From NCBI RefSeq assembly GCF_009909145.1, contig NZ_JAAAPJ010000001.1:434001-498000 (forward strand): DNA of 64,000 bases. Reading direction: 5' to 3'. The notes under the pieces were generated by a model, which saw only the letters and a program-made list of their open reading frames with translations, searched no databases and was not told where the DNA came from. This document shows positions 12,431 to 21,652 of this stretch, one piece after another. The DNA is from Corallococcus silvisoli. Its GTDB lineage: Bacteria > Myxococcota > Myxococcia > Myxococcales > Myxococcaceae. Both the position numbers and the translations under genes were made by a program. Each line of letters starts with the position of its first letter. Positions within the stretch are counted from its first letter, which is position 1.

Positions 12431-13115
12431 CGCCTTGCGCTTCTTCGTCACTGGCACGGACACCGGCGTGGGCAAGACGCAGGTGTCGTGCGCGCTCCTG
12501 TCGCTCCTCAAGGACGCGGGCCTCCAGCCCCAGGGCTTCAAGCCCTATGAGAGCGGCTGTGCTTCGCTGAAGGCGCCCTCGGACGCGCTGGCGATGCGCG
12601 AGGCCGCGGGCAGCACGCTGCCGGTGGAGGCCGTCTGCCCGCACCGCTTCCGCGCGCCGCTGGCGCCGGGCATCGCGGCCTCGCGGCTGGGCCGGGAGCC
12701 GGACTTCCAGGTGACGCTGGAGGCGTGGAGGCGGCTGAAGGGCGGGACGGTGGTGGTGGAGGGGGCAGGGGGGCTCTTCGTTCCGGTGGACTCGAAGCGC
12801 GACGTGGTGGACCTCATCCAGGTGTTCCGCCTGCCGGTGGTGCTGGTCGCGCGCGCGGGGCTGGGCACGCTCAACCATGTCGCGCTGTCGCTGGAGGCGC
12901 TGGCGTCCCGGAGGGTGGCCGTGCGGGCCGTGGTGCTGTCGCGCGGAGTGCCCGGGCGCGACCTGTCGGAGCGGGACAACCGGCGCTACCTGGAGGCCCG
13001 CCACGGGGTGGAGGTGCTGGGGCCGGTGCCCTACGTGGCGGACGCGCGCAAGCGCCATCTTGCGTTCCGGCGCGCGCTGGCGCCGCTGGTGCCCGAACGC
13101 GCGCGGGCCCGATAA
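12420..13115 (+). CDS. bioD: Dethiobiotin synthetase BioD
   Basis: 231 residues. ATP-dependent carboxylation and ring closure of diaminopelargonic acid. P-loop GTDTGVGKT (12-20), KPYESG where the substrate-binding KPxxSG lies, and VVEGAGG. The ATG lies inside the end of bioF. It completes a bioB-bioF-bioD order; bioA (the aminotransferase that makes the substrate) and the pimeloyl-supply genes are not in this window. Confidence 0.94.
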   Translation: MAPDALRFFVTGTDTGVGKTQVSCALLSLLKDAGLQPQGFKPYESGCASLKAPSDALAMREAAGSTLPVEAVCPHRFRAPLAPGIAASRLGREPDFQVTLEAWRRLKGGTVVVEGAGGLFVPVDSKRDVVDLIQVFRLPVVLVARAGLGTLNHVALSLEALASRRVAVRAVVLSRGVPGRDLSERDNRRYLEARHGVEVLGPVPYVADARKRHLAFRRALAPLVPERARAR

Positions 13116-13167
13116 ATCGGCCTCCGCCGCGTTCGGCTTGAGGGCGCGTGCTACAGGTCGCGCAAGT

Positions 13168-13191
13168 TTTCGCGTGGTGGTGGCCGCGAAA
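13168..13191. repeat. Inverted repeat between bioD and the next unit
   Basis: TTTCGCG and CGCGAAA, perfect 7-bp arms around 10 bases, ending 39 bases before the next ATG. It lies in the AT-richer part of a 115-base gap and could be an operator or promoter element for the downstream pair. Function unknown. Confidence 0.3.
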
Positions 13192-13230
13192 TGGACGTCC
13201 CGTTTGTTCCGCGCGAGAAAGCCGGCACGA

Positions 13231-13509
13231 ATGGCGGACATCATCGACATCACGCTCCTCGCGGACGTCCGGCGCTTCTTCCAGAAGCTCATTGAACAGC
13301 GCGGCCTGTCCTACTTCCTACAGAAGGACGGTCCTCGGCTGTTCCAGCTCGAACCGTCCAAGGTCGAGCTGGTCCTGCGCACCGCGATCCGCACCCGGAA
13401 CCCGGAGCTTCCCCAGCCGCACGAGAAGGCCATCGACCACTGCCGGCAGGAGCTGCGCCGCGAGCTCATCCGCCGCGTGGCCAGCGCCATGCTGCAGACG
13501 GGGCTGTGA
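13231..13509 (+). CDS. Small conserved-looking protein coupled to an aminotransferase
   Basis: 92 residues, soluble, with mixed charge and helical character (ADVRRFFQKLIEQRG at the start, a basic helix near the end). No signal peptide and no motif I recognise. The stop overlaps the GTG start of the aminotransferase (GTGA), so the two are made together; it may be a regulatory or accessory subunit. The ATG opening MADIIDITLL is preferred, since the longer frame runs antisense-like through bioD. Confidence 0.75.
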   Translation: MADIIDITLLADVRRFFQKLIEQRGLSYFLQKDGPRLFQLEPSKVELVLRTAIRTRNPELPQPHEKAIDHCRQELRRELIRRVASAMLQTGL

Positions 13510-14687
13510 GCCGCTTTTCGCTCCGCACCGCCTTCGCGCGCACTCCCAATCCGCTCTCCCAGGCCGTCGCCGAGCGCCACGCGCGCGGGCTGAGCGTCCT
13601 GGACCTCGCGGAGACCAACCCCACCCGCGTGGGGCTGCCCCTGCCCGACGCGGACCTCCTGGCCCGCCTCCCGGCCTCGCCCTTCCTCTACACGCCAGAG
13701 CCCTTCGGCCTGGCGTCCGCGCGCGCGGCCGTGGCGTCCCACCTGTCCCAGCGGGGCTCGCCCGTGGACGCGGCGCACGTGGTCCTGGGCGCCAGCACCA
13801 GCGAGGCCTACGGGTGGCTCCTGAAGCTCCTGTGCGACCCGGGAGACTCCCTCCTGGTCCCCGCGCCCGGCTACCCGTTGGTGGACGTCCTCGCGCGCCT
13901 GGAGGGCGTGCACGCGCGGCCCTACCGCTTGCCCGCGGTGCATGGCTTCGGGCTGGACGTGGAGCAGGTGGAGGCGGCCCTCGACGCCCGCACGCGCGCG
14001 GTGTTGGTGGTGAACCCCGGCAATCCCACTGGCCACTTCCTTCACGAAGGGGAGCTCGTCGCGCTCGCGGACGTGTGCGCGCGCCACGGTCTGGCGCTCA
14101 TCTGCGACGAGGTCTTCTGTGATGCGGGCTGGGACACGGAAGCGGGGCGGGTGACGTCCGTGGCGGGCCGGGCCCTTCCCTGCCTCACCTTCGCCCTGTC
14201 CGGCCTGTCCAAGGTGGCGGGCCTGCCCGGCCTGAAGCTCGCGTGGCTGCACGTGGGCGGCCCCGCGCACGCGCGCGACGAGGCCCTGGCCCGGCTGGAG
14301 GACGTGGCGGACGCGGCCCTGTCCGTGGCCACGCCCGTCCAGCTCGCGCTGCCCGCGCTCCTCGCGCACGCGCCGCGCTTCCAGGAGGCGCTGCTGGCGC
14401 GGGTGAAGGGCAACCGGGAGCGGCTCGTCCAGGCGCGCCCGGCGGACGCGGCCTGGGACGTGGTGCCCGCGCACGGCGGCTGGAGCGCGGTGCTGCGCAT
14501 CCCGCGGGTGCCCGGCGAGGAGGCCACCTGCCTGCGGCTCCTCGACGAGGGGGTGCGCGTGCAGCCGGGGTACTTCCACGACTTCGGCGGCGGTGCGTAC
14601 CTCGTGCTGTCGCTGCTGCCGACGCCCGAGGTCTTCACCGCCGCGCTGGGGCCGCTGGCGCGGGTGCTCAGTCCGCCGGCGGGGTGA
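13506..14687 (+). CDS. Class I/II PLP-dependent aminotransferase
   Basis: 393 residues of fold-type I aminotransferase. Visible: LGASTSEAYGW loop, APGYP, NPGNPTG (N170 and N173), D201 that holds the pyridine nitrogen, and the PLP lysine K236 in LSGLSKVAG. The C-terminal Arg that binds the substrate carboxylate cannot be placed with certainty. It may act on amino acids or on a related keto acid; the neighbours do not decide. Its last 20 bases overlap the convergent binding-protein gene. Confidence 0.88.
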   Translation: MSRFSLRTAFARTPNPLSQAVAERHARGLSVLDLAETNPTRVGLPLPDADLLARLPASPFLYTPEPFGLASARAAVASHLSQRGSPVDAAHVVLGASTSEAYGWLLKLLCDPGDSLLVPAPGYPLVDVLARLEGVHARPYRLPAVHGFGLDVEQVEAALDARTRAVLVVNPGNPTGHFLHEGELVALADVCARHGLALICDEVFCDAGWDTEAGRVTSVAGRALPCLTFALSGLSKVAGLPGLKLAWLHVGGPAHARDEALARLEDVADAALSVATPVQLALPALLAHAPRFQEALLARVKGNRERLVQARPADAAWDVVPAHGGWSAVLRIPRVPGEEATCLRLLDEGVRVQPGYFHDFGGGAYLVLSLLPTPEVFTAALGPLARVLSPPAG

Positions 14688-16104
14688 TGAGCTGGATCGT
14701 CTTGAAGCCGCTGCTCTCCACCTTGAACAGCTCGTACGGAGAGGGCGCCTCACCCGTCTCGTTGTTGAAGTCCAGGTCTCCGCTGGCGCCCTTCACGTTG
14801 ATGGTCTTGCCCGCGCGCAGGTCGTCGCGCGCGTTGGTGAACTGCACCGGGCCCAGCGAGTAGCTGGTGGCCGTCTGCCCCGTCGCGGGGGTCACCTTCG
14901 TGAGGCCCTCCGCGATGCGCGTGCCGGTGACGGGCTGCGGGTTCTTCAGGTCGTTGCCCACCGCGTACGCCGCGCCCAGCGTCACCAGGTACATGGCGTC
15001 GTAGGCGTGGGCCGTGAAGGAGAACTGCGCGGGGTCCGTCTTGTAGGCCGTGACGAAGCGGCTGTTGAAGAGCTGGTAGACGGAGTCCTGCGGCCGGGCG
15101 GACGCGGGCGCCGTGCCGTACGCGCCGACGATCTCCGACTTGCTCGTGCCCAGCGACGTCAGGAGCGTGGGGTCCTTGCTGGCGTCGGTGAGGAACCACC
15201 GGTTGCCGTTCGCCACGGACACGCCCGCCGCGGACGCCGCCTGCAACAGGCGCGCGTTGTCCTCGGTGAAGCCCGCGAGCACCGTGAGGTCCGGCTTGGC
15301 CTCCACCAGCCGGCTCACCGCGCCGGACACGTCCTTGTTGCGCTCGTACTGCGCGCCCGTCAGCGTCTTCGTCTTCAGCCGGTCCAGCAGCGCCGAGTAC
15401 AGGCCCTGGCCGTAGGTGTCGTTCACGTACGCGACGCCCACCTTGGCGGGAGACGTGAACGTGTTGCCCGGGTCGTTGATGGCCGTGGTGCCGCTGAGCA
15501 CATCCGCGATGACGCGGCCCTGGAGCAGGTCCGAAGGCGTCGTGCGCCACACGAGCCCCACCGTGCCGCCGTTCTTGTCATCCAGCGCGGTGAAGGCGGC
15601 GCTGGTGGCCGTGTGGCTCATCACGAGCACGTTCTTCGGGATGGTGATGCTGCTGATGCCGATGGTCTGCGCGCTGCCCGCGCTGAACACCGCCACCACC
15701 TGCTTGTCATTCACCAGCCAGCTCGCCTGCGTCTTGGCGTTGTCCACGTTGGCCTGCGTGTCGCAGATGTACAGGACGAACTGCCGACCGCCCACGCCCT
15801 CCAGCGCGTTCACCTCGTCGAGGGCCAGCTTCAGCGCGTTGAGCCGCTGCTGTTCGATCTCCGAGGCCCCGCTCGCGTTGGTGAGCGGCACCACCGCGCC
15901 CAGCGGAATCGGGTTCGCCGAGGAGGTGGCGCCCACCACCTGGCCGCACCCCGCGGGCTGTGGCAGGCAGTAGCCCGAAGTGCAGACGCTGTTGGCGCCG
16001 CAGTCACCGCTCGTCACGCATTCAGACAGGCCGCCCGCCGTGGTGAAGCTGCACCCGGAGGCCCACAGCGCCATGCCCAGCGTCATCATTCCCAGCGCGC
16101 GCAT
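14668..16104 (-). CDS. Periplasmic-binding lipoprotein, branched-chain amino acid (type I) fold
   Basis: 478 residues. Lipobox WASGC (C18), then a Cys-rich insert (C29, C35, C41, C46, C53) typical of myxobacterial surface lipoproteins. A periplasmic-binding fold of the LivJ/AmiC type follows, with VPLTNASG near the start of the domain and paired lobes. No ABC permease or ATPase is next to it, so it may be a receptor or an orphan binding protein rather than a transporter part. Its ATG overlaps the stop of the upstream TPR gene by one base (TGATG), which implies co-translation. Confidence 0.88.
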   Translation of the reverse strand: MRALGMMTLGMALWASGCSFTTAGGLSECVTSGDCGANSVCTSGYCLPQPAGCGQVVGATSSANPIPLGAVVPLTNASGASEIEQQRLNALKLALDEVNALEGVGGRQFVLYICDTQANVDNAKTQASWLVNDKQVVAVFSAGSAQTIGISSITIPKNVLVMSHTATSAAFTALDDKNGGTVGLVWRTTPSDLLQGRVIADVLSGTTAINDPGNTFTSPAKVGVAYVNDTYGQGLYSALLDRLKTKTLTGAQYERNKDVSGAVSRLVEAKPDLTVLAGFTEDNARLLQAASAAGVSVANGNRWFLTDASKDPTLLTSLGTSKSEIVGAYGTAPASARPQDSVYQLFNSRFVTAYKTDPAQFSFTAHAYDAMYLVTLGAAYAVGNDLKNPQPVTGTRIAEGLTKVTPATGQTATSYSLGPVQFTNARDDLRAGKTINVKGASGDLDFNNETGEAPSPYELFKVESSGFKTIQLITPPAD

Positions 16105-16934
16105 CAGAAACGACCCTCCATGCCGACCCCGGCACCGCGCGGCGCGAGCGTCACGCGGACCTCGCCCTGCGCGGGGGGGCCTTCTTTGGGATACAGGATG
16201 ATGGCGGTGATGGCCCCCGCCAGGCCCACGCCGAAGCCGATGTCCGCGAGCAGCGCCTTGCTCTTCGTGCTGTCGGAGAGCCGCTGCTTGTCCGCGAGCG
16301 TGGTGGCGTTGTCGAACTGGTCGCGCTGGTCGCGCGCCTGCAGGCCGAACAGCACGCCCGCGCCCACGCCCAGCACCGCCACGCCGCCCGTGGCGAACGC
16401 GGCGATGCGCTGCTGGCGGTAGGACTTCATCGCGCGGTCCAGCTCCGCCTGACGCTGGCGCTGGTTCTCCTCCTCCGCCCTGCGGGCCGCCGCCTGCTCC
16501 TCGTCCGCCTTCTGCCGCGCGGTGTCCGCCTCCGCCTCCAGCCGCTTGCGGTCCGCGTCCGCCACCGCCTGCGCCTGGTCCTCGCGGTCCAGTTGCACCC
16601 GCAGCCGGTCGATGGCGCGGTTGCTGTTCTTCAGCAGGGCGGGGTCGGTCTCCTCGCTGGAGGACGTGACGTACTGGCGATAGAAGGTCATCGCCTCGCG
16701 GGGCTCGCCCGCGTACTCCAGCGCCACGGCGATGTTGTAGACGAGCCGCGGGTGCGGCTGCGCCTCGTTGGCCTGCTTCAGCGCCTCGGCGGCCTCGCGG
16801 TACTTGCCGGCGTCATAGAGGCGCTTGCCCTCCTTCAGGAGGGCCGGCACGTTGACCTTGGCTCCGCCCCGCTGCGCCAGGGCCGAGCCCGGCGCCAGCG
16901 CGAGCGCCAGCGACAACACGAAAACCAGTCTCAT
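16104..16934 (-). CDS. Exported TPR protein with C-terminal membrane helices
   Basis: 276 residues. Signal peptide (MRLVFVLSLALALAP, cut near SALAQ), TPR-like helices at about 30-110 (Leu-Tyr-Asp-Ala-Gly-Lys-Tyr pattern), a long Glu/Arg/Gln coiled coil at about 115-180, then two hydrophobic helices at about 183-205 and 230-255 joined by a charged loop. The ATG was preferred to a GTG three codons upstream because it begins the signal peptide. Coupled to the binding lipoprotein that follows. Its job is probably to organise a partner at the membrane. Confidence 0.78.
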   Translation of the reverse strand: MRLVFVLSLALALAPGSALAQRGGAKVNVPALLKEGKRLYDAGKYREAAEALKQANEAQPHPRLVYNIAVALEYAGEPREAMTFYRQYVTSSSEETDPALLKNSNRAIDRLRVQLDREDQAQAVADADRKRLEAEADTARQKADEEQAAARRAEEENQRQRQAELDRAMKSYRQQRIAAFATGGVAVLGVGAGVLFGLQARDQRDQFDNATTLADKQRLSDSTKSKALLADIGFGVGLAGAITAIILYPKEGPPAQGEVRVTLAPRGAGVGMEGRF

Positions 16935-17070
16935 GGGGCGCACAGCCTACCGCCGAACATTCCGGCCGTCGAAGCGGCGACCCCCCGAAAAGCACCGGGG
17001 CCACCCCCACCCCCCGGTGAAGGAGGGCGGAAGCAGCCCCGGAAGGGCCTTCCCGGACGTCAGGCGGCGA

Positions 17071-18864
17071 TCAACCGTCCAGGCGCGCGATGAGCAGCTT
17101 GCGCTGGAGCATCAGGGCCTCGGGGGCCTTGGTCCCCAGCTGCTCGAAGAAGACCTCCTGGCTCTTGAGCTCGCTCTTCCACTCGTCCTCCTTGATGGAG
17201 GTGGCCTCCGCGACGGCCTCCGCGGACAGGTCCAGGCCGTTCAGGTTGAGGCCCTGGTCCTGGCGCGGCACCCAGCCCAGCAGCGTCTCCTGCGTGGGGA
17301 CGCGGCCGTGCACGCGGTTCACGATCCACTCCAGGACGCGCATGTTGTCCCCGAAGCCCGGCCAGATGAACTTGCCGTTCTTGTCCTGGCGGAACCAGTT
17401 GACCTGGAAGATCTTCGGCAGCTGCGGGATGGACTTCTGCATGTCCAGCCAGTGCTGGAGGTAGTCGCCCATGTGGTAGCCGCAGAAGGGCAGCATGGCC
17501 ATGGGGTCGCGGCGCACGACGCCCACCTTGCCGGTGGCCGCCGCCGTCGTCTCGCTGCCCATGGTGGCGCCCAGGAACACGCCGTGGGTCCAGTTGAAGG
17601 CCTGGATGACCAGCGGGACGGTGTTGGAGCGGCGACCGCCGAAGATGAGGGCGCTGATGGGAACGCCCATGGGGTCGTTCGCCTTGGACGACAGCACCGG
17701 GTTGTTCGTCATGGGGGCGGTGAAGCGGCTGTTCGGGTGCGCCGCCTTCTCCGCGCTGCCCTTCTTCCAGGGCTTGCCCTGCCAGTCGGTGAGCTCCTCG
17801 GGGACCTCGCCGTCCTTGCCCTCCCACCACACGTCCCCGTCGGCCGTGAGGGCCACGTTGGTGAAGAGCGTGTCGCGGGAGATGGTCTCCATCGCGTTGG
17901 GGTTGGTCTTGTTGTTGGTGCCGGGCACCACGCCGAAGTAGCCGGCCTCCGGGTTGATGGCGTACAGGCGGCCATCCGGACCGGGGCGCATCCAGGCGAT
18001 GTCGTCGCCCACGGTTTCGATCTTCCAGCCCGCGTACTCCTTGGGCGGAATCATCATGGCGAAGTTCGTCTTGCCACACGCGGACGGGAAGGCGGCGGCG
18101 ACGTAGGTCGTCTCACCCTTGGGGCTGGTGACGCCCAGGATGAGCATGTGCTCCGCCAGCCAGCCCTCCTCGCGGCCCAGGTAGCTGCCGATGCGCAGCG
18201 CGAGGCACTTCTTGCCCAGCAGCACGTTGCCGCCATATCCGGACCCGAAGCTCCAGATGGTGTTGTCCTGGGGGAAGTGGCAGATGTAGCGGCGGTCCGG
18301 GTTCACGTCGCCCGTGGAGTGCAGGCCGCGGTTGAAGTCGTCGCTGTCGCCCAGCATGTCCAGCGCGGCCTTCCCCATGCGGGTCATGATCCGCATGTTG
18401 AGCACCACGTAGTCGCTGTCCGTCAGCTCCACGCCAATCTTCGTGAAGGGGCTGCCCAGCGGGCCCATGGCGTAGGGCACCACGTACATGGTGCGGCCCT
18501 TCATGCAGCCTTCGAACAGGTGGCCCAGCTTCGTGTACGCGGCCTCCGGGTCCATCCAGTTGTTGGTGGGGCCCGCGTCAGTCTTGTTCGGCGTGCAGAT
18601 GAACGTGAGGTGCTCGACGCGCGCCACGTCATTGGGGTTGGAGCGGTGCAGGTAGCAGCCGGGGCGCTTCTGCGGGTTGAGCGGGATGAGCGTGCCGTCC
18701 TTCACGGCCTGCTCGGTGAGGCGCTGCTTCTCCGCCTCGGAGCCGTCGCACCAGACGATGCGGTCCGGCTGCGTCATCGCGGCCATCTTGGCCACCCATG
18801 CCAGCAGCGTGGGGTTCTTCGTGGGCGCCTGCTCGGTGGCGGCGGCCGCTTGCGTCGAAGTCAT
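17071..18864 (-). CDS. pckG: Phosphoenolpyruvate carboxykinase (GTP)
   Basis: 597 residues, the length of the GTP-dependent family. Converts oxaloacetate and GTP to PEP, the entry to gluconeogenesis. Visible: the P-loop PSACGKTN (260-267) with the reactive C263, the [11 protein letters not shown] block (about 210-220) and the family sequence NPNAMET. The start is the ATG opening MTSTQAA, preceded by GAGGAAAG; the longer frame upstream has no comparable site. A gluconeogenic enzyme suits an organism feeding on amino acids from prey. Confidence 0.97.
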   Translation of the reverse strand: MTSTQAAAATEQAPTKNPTLLAWVAKMAAMTQPDRIVWCDGSEAEKQRLTEQAVKDGTLIPLNPQKRPGCYLHRSNPNDVARVEHLTFICTPNKTDAGPTNNWMDPEAAYTKLGHLFEGCMKGRTMYVVPYAMGPLGSPFTKIGVELTDSDYVVLNMRIMTRMGKAALDMLGDSDDFNRGLHSTGDVNPDRRYICHFPQDNTIWSFGSGYGGNVLLGKKCLALRIGSYLGREEGWLAEHMLILGVTSPKGETTYVAAAFPSACGKTNFAMMIPPKEYAGWKIETVGDDIAWMRPGPDGRLYAINPEAGYFGVVPGTNNKTNPNAMETISRDTLFTNVALTADGDVWWEGKDGEVPEELTDWQGKPWKKGSAEKAAHPNSRFTAPMTNNPVLSSKANDPMGVPISALIFGGRRSNTVPLVIQAFNWTHGVFLGATMGSETTAAATGKVGVVRRDPMAMLPFCGYHMGDYLQHWLDMQKSIPQLPKIFQVNWFRQDKNGKFIWPGFGDNMRVLEWIVNRVHGRVPTQETLLGWVPRQDQGLNLNGLDLSAEAVAEATSIKEDEWKSELKSQEVFFEQLGTKAPEALMLQRKLLIARLDG

Positions 18865-19223
18865 GGAGCTTTCCTCGGGGCGTTTCATGAGTCGGGTCTC
18901 CCGCATTCCGCGTCGTGCGAGGGGGGAAGACCCTACCAGCGGAAGGAACACCAAACCTTCTGGACCCAGGCCGCAAAAGCAACTGACGTCCGGCAGTCAA
19001 CCGGACTTTCGACCGCTCTGGCCTAATTCCTCTTATCAGCGCCCGGTCGCCCATCAGTAAACGGCGCGGTGCGGCACACACGGAGGGCAGGTCGAAGCCG
19101 TCCGGGATGAGGGGCGCGCTCCCCACGCCCACCGCCATCGTCCCGTTTCGCAGCATCACCACGGCTGTCTTGTTTTGATGGGAATGAGGCCCCGTCGCGT
19201 CCGCCTCGCCGAAGGCGTGAGCG
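18865..19223. other. Gene-free region upstream of pckG
   Basis: The region between miaE and pckG must hold the pckG promoter on the minus strand. A TTGACT hexamer (minus strand) lies inside an inverted repeat GTCCGG-N7-CCGGAC at 18988-19006, a possible operator, about 130 bases before the pckG ATG. No convincing -10 follows at 17 bases. A short open frame on the minus strand near 19090-19160 has no ribosome site and is not called. Confidence 0.35.
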
Positions 19224-19850
19224 TCAGTGGATGGCGGCGCGCAGGCCCACGTCCGCCATCACCCGGGACTCCTGCGCCAGCAGGTATTGCAGGCGCGCGT
19301 CCACGCCCGCCTCGTCTCCGTTGGACGCGGTGACCGCGAGGCGGTGGAAGAGGGACTGGTGGCCGTCCTCGGACTGGGCCAGCTCTCCGTAGAAGCGGGC
19401 GAGCCCCGGGTCGGTGAGCCCCTCCGCCAGCAGGGACAGCCGCTCGCAGGAGCGCGCTTCGATGATGGCGGCGACGAGCAGGCGGTCCACGCGCCGCTCC
19501 AGGGCGGGGGTGCGCACGTGCTTCTGGAGGCCCTGGGCGTACGGGTCGCCCGCGTCCTTGGTGAGCGTGAGCCCGCGCGCGGCCATCAGGTCCAGCACGC
19601 GCGCCAGGTGGGCGCTCTCCTCGCGGGCCAGGCGGGCCATCTGCGCGGGCAGGCCGGGCAGGTCCGGGTAGGCCTGGAGCATGGACAGCGCGTTGGCGGC
19701 GGCCTTCTTCTCGCAGTGGGCGTGGTCCACCAGCACCGCGTCGAAGTTCGCGAGCGCCAGCGGCAGCCAGCCGGGGTCGGTGGGCGCGTGGAGGATGACG
19801 GGGCCCGCTCCGGAGAGGGGACGGCGGGAGGGCGTGGGACGGCTGCTCAT
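19224..19850 (-). CDS. miaE: tRNA-(ms2io6A)-hydroxylase MiaE
   Basis: 208 residues with all ligands of the ferritin-like diiron site: E47 (HAHCEKKAA), E78 and H81 (REESAHL), E131 (EARSCER), E161 and H164 (SEDGHQSL). It hydroxylates the isopentenyl group of 2-methylthio-N6-isopentenyladenosine at tRNA position 37, using oxygen. The ATG opening MSSRPTPSRR is chosen because upstream codons are Arg/Pro-rich intergenic sequence. Single gene; a tandem repeat array lies upstream. Confidence 0.92.
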   Translation of the reverse strand: MSSRPTPSRRPLSGAGPVILHAPTDPGWLPLALANFDAVLVDHAHCEKKAAANALSMLQAYPDLPGLPAQMARLAREESAHLARVLDLMAARGLTLTKDAGDPYAQGLQKHVRTPALERRVDRLLVAAIIEARSCERLSLLAEGLTDPGLARFYGELAQSEDGHQSLFHRLAVTASNGDEAGVDARLQYLLAQESRVMADVGLRAAIH

Positions 19851-19991
19851 GCGGGGGCGGACTGTAGGGCATCCGCCGGGCGCCGTGCGCGGGTGTCGTG
19901 AGGGGCCAAGGCGAGCCCGCTTCCTCCCGGGACGTGCCAGCCGCGCGAGGTGGGGCAGCGCTCGCGGGGGCGCCTGTGCACCGTGCCTCAT

Positions 19992-20159
19992 CCGTGCGGT
20001 CAACGCGCCTCGGCGCGAAGGGGGCGGCGCCCGCGGGGTGCCTGCACCGTGCGGTCAACGCGCCTCCGCGCGAAGGGGGCGGCGCTCGCGGGGGGCCTGC
20101 ACCGTGCGATCAACGCGCCTCGGCGCGAAGGGGGCGGCGCCCGCGGTGGCGCACTCGCA
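19992..20159. repeat. 55-bp tandem repeat array
   Basis: Three head-to-tail copies start at 19992, 20047 and 20102, each beginning CCGTGCGGTCAACG (GATC in the third). Copies 1 and 2 differ at 3 of 55 positions; copy 3 diverges in its tail and runs 58 bases. Degenerate pieces flank the array (about 19950-19991 and from 20160). Each copy contains a small palindrome such as CGCGCC-TC-GGCGCG. The period is not a multiple of three, so the array cannot code in one frame. It fills most of the 337-base gap between miaE and the next gene. Confidence 0.85.
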
Positions 20160-20187
20160 CCGTGCTTCGCGGGAGTCCTGGTGCGCT

Positions 20188-20940
20188 TCACAGCGGCGGG
20201 TTCGTGCCCTCCTTCGACGCGAGCAGGGTGACGACGTAGTCATCGCCCTCCTGCGCTTCGCGGGCGATGAAGACGGAGCCGCGCCACGTGCGCAGGCCGC
20301 TCATCAAGAACGCGCCGTGGTCGGCCGCGGCCCGGTGCACCAGCTCCACGCGGCAGAGCGTGGCGCGGCACTCCAGCGACTTCACGCGCGAGGTCGCGGG
20401 CAGGTGCTCGCGAAAGGCGTCGTCGAGCGTCCTCGCGGCCCGGGCGCTCCAGTCGCCGTCCACCGGCTCCTCGGCGAAGGCGCTGAGCACGCGCGTGCGG
20501 GACTGCTCGAAGGAGGGGGGCGGAGGACGGAGGGGCGGCGGCGGGGGCACCTCGTCCCCGGCTTCCGTCGCCGGGGCCTCGGCCGTTGGGGGCGCGCCTC
20601 CCTGAGGCGGACGGGCTCCCGCCGTGGCGGACGGGCGCGCGGCGTTGGCGGCCCACAGGCGCATCGCGGCCTCCGCGGCGGCGCGGCGCTCAGCCTGGTT
20701 CGCGTCGTTGCCCACCGTGGACTTGCGCACCTGGGCCCGCAGCTCCTCCAGGGCCTCGTCGGAGGCCCGCTGATGGCTGACGAGCGCGAACAGCCCGCCG
20801 ACGATGGCGGCCGTGTTGGCGACGGCGAGGACGGTCTGGAGCCGGGAGGACATGGGGCGCTCACGGGGCTGCGGGCGCTGCGTGGGAAGGGACGGGCCGC
20901 GCGAAGGGGAGGAATGTGAAGCCTTCGCGCGGCCACGCAT
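20188..20940 (-). CDS. Membrane-anchored protein of unknown function
   Basis: 250 residues: a basic Pro/Ser-rich cytoplasmic start, one membrane helix at about 34-54, an Ala/Glu-rich helix, a Pro-rich linker at about 100-145 and a compact periplasmic domain with two Cys (SLECRATLCRVEL) that could form a disulfide. The long start is favoured over an internal ATG (20853) because a perfect GGAGGT lies nine bases upstream of it. No family recognised, though the ECRxxxCRVE pattern recurs in myxobacterial exported proteins. The repeat array begins about 30 bases after its stop. Confidence 0.7.
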   Translation of the reverse strand: MRGRAKASHSSPSRGPSLPTQRPQPRERPMSSRLQTVLAVANTAAIVGGLFALVSHQRASDEALEELRAQVRKSTVGNDANQAERRAAAEAAMRLWAANAARPSATAGARPPQGGAPPTAEAPATEAGDEVPPPPPLRPPPPSFEQSRTRVLSAFAEEPVDGDWSARAARTLDDAFREHLPATSRVKSLECRATLCRVELVHRAAADHGAFLMSGLRTWRGSVFIAREAQEGDDYVVTLLASKEGTNPPL

Positions 20941-20993
20941 CAGGACCGCACCTCCGCCGGCGACCTCCGCCGGCGGAAGTCATGAGGCGTGCC

Positions 20994-21443
20994 TCAGTCG
21001 ATGGTGAAGCCACCGATGATGCCGCCAGACTGCAGGCCGCAGCGGAAGACGATGGCGTAGTCCTCCCACACGTAGCGGTCCCCCGTGTTGATCGTCTGCC
21101 ACGCCATGGGGCCGGACAGCGTGTACGTCGTCGCGCCCACCTGGCCGGCGTTGCCCACGCCGTTCACGGTCTCCGTCTCGCACCAGCTGTTGTTGCCGTA
21201 GATCTGCACCGTCGTCGGGTGCGTGCCCACCGTCCACATCGGCACGGAGGCGATCGCCAGGCGCGTCGTCGTACAGTCGTTGCGGATGGCGGAGTAGCTG
21301 TGGACGTTGAAGCACGAGGCGTCGGACGCATATGCGGCCTTGAATGCGATGCCAGGGTAGTACTGCCACGCGGCGGCGCTCCCCGCGCTCAACGCCACGA
21401 CCCCGAACGCGCACACCTTCGCCAACGTCTGGAAAGCCTTCAT
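20994..21443 (-). CDS. Small secreted protein with four cysteines
   Basis: 149 residues. Cleavable signal peptide ending GSAAAW, then a mature domain rich in Tyr, Thr, Ser and Gly with four Cys (ASCFNVH, NDCTTTR, SWCETE, FRCGLQ), enough for two disulfides. It looks like a small extracellular beta protein; no enzyme motif. GGGAG lies 7 bases before the chosen ATG. A clear -10 box and AT-rich island sit about 130 bases upstream, so it has its own promoter. Confidence 0.75.
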   Translation of the reverse strand: MKAFQTLAKVCAFGVVALSAGSAAAWQYYPGIAFKAAYASDASCFNVHSYSAIRNDCTTTRLAIASVPMWTVGTHPTTVQIYGNNSWCETETVNGVGNAGQVGATTYTLSGPMAWQTINTGDRYVWEDYAIVFRCGLQSGGIIGGFTID

Positions 21444-21549
21444 GGAACTGCTCCCGTGAAATGCGGCGGGGATTGGATCCGCCGGGCTCGCGGATGCCGC
21501 GCGCCACGCGCTCGCAGGAGCAAGCGCCATGCCCCGGGTCAGGGATGGT

Positions 21550-21577
21550 GTGAATTCACTTGTTTGCGTGAATTATA
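21550..21577 (-). promoter_or_regulatory. Promoter -10 box with adjoining palindrome
   Basis: On the minus strand a perfect TATAAT lies at 21572-21577, and the 10-bp palindrome GTGAATTCAC lies just downstream at 21550-21559. The half-motif GTGAATT occurs twice (21550 and 21568 on the plus strand). The island is conspicuously AT-rich for this genome. No good -35 hexamer sits at 17 bases, so an activator or alternative sigma factor may be needed. It would drive the small secreted protein gene at 21443. Confidence 0.5.
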
Positions 21578-21652
21578 GGTAGTCCATGTTGTTCCGGGAG
21601 CAACGCGGCCTGTTGCCTGTGTTGTCCCCGGGGCCACACGGTGGTGCGCGGG

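Noticed and set aside
16825..19026. 733-codon open frame on the plus strand opposite pckG
   Set aside because: Translation is Arg/Val/His-rich without motifs; pckG on the other strand is certain.
18629..19162. Small minus-strand gene upstream of pckG
   Set aside because: The frame runs into pckG in another frame, has no ribosome site and a translation without structure; more likely leader sequence.
19992..20159. CRISPR array
   Set aside because: Repeats are contiguous with no unique spacers and no cas genes in the window.
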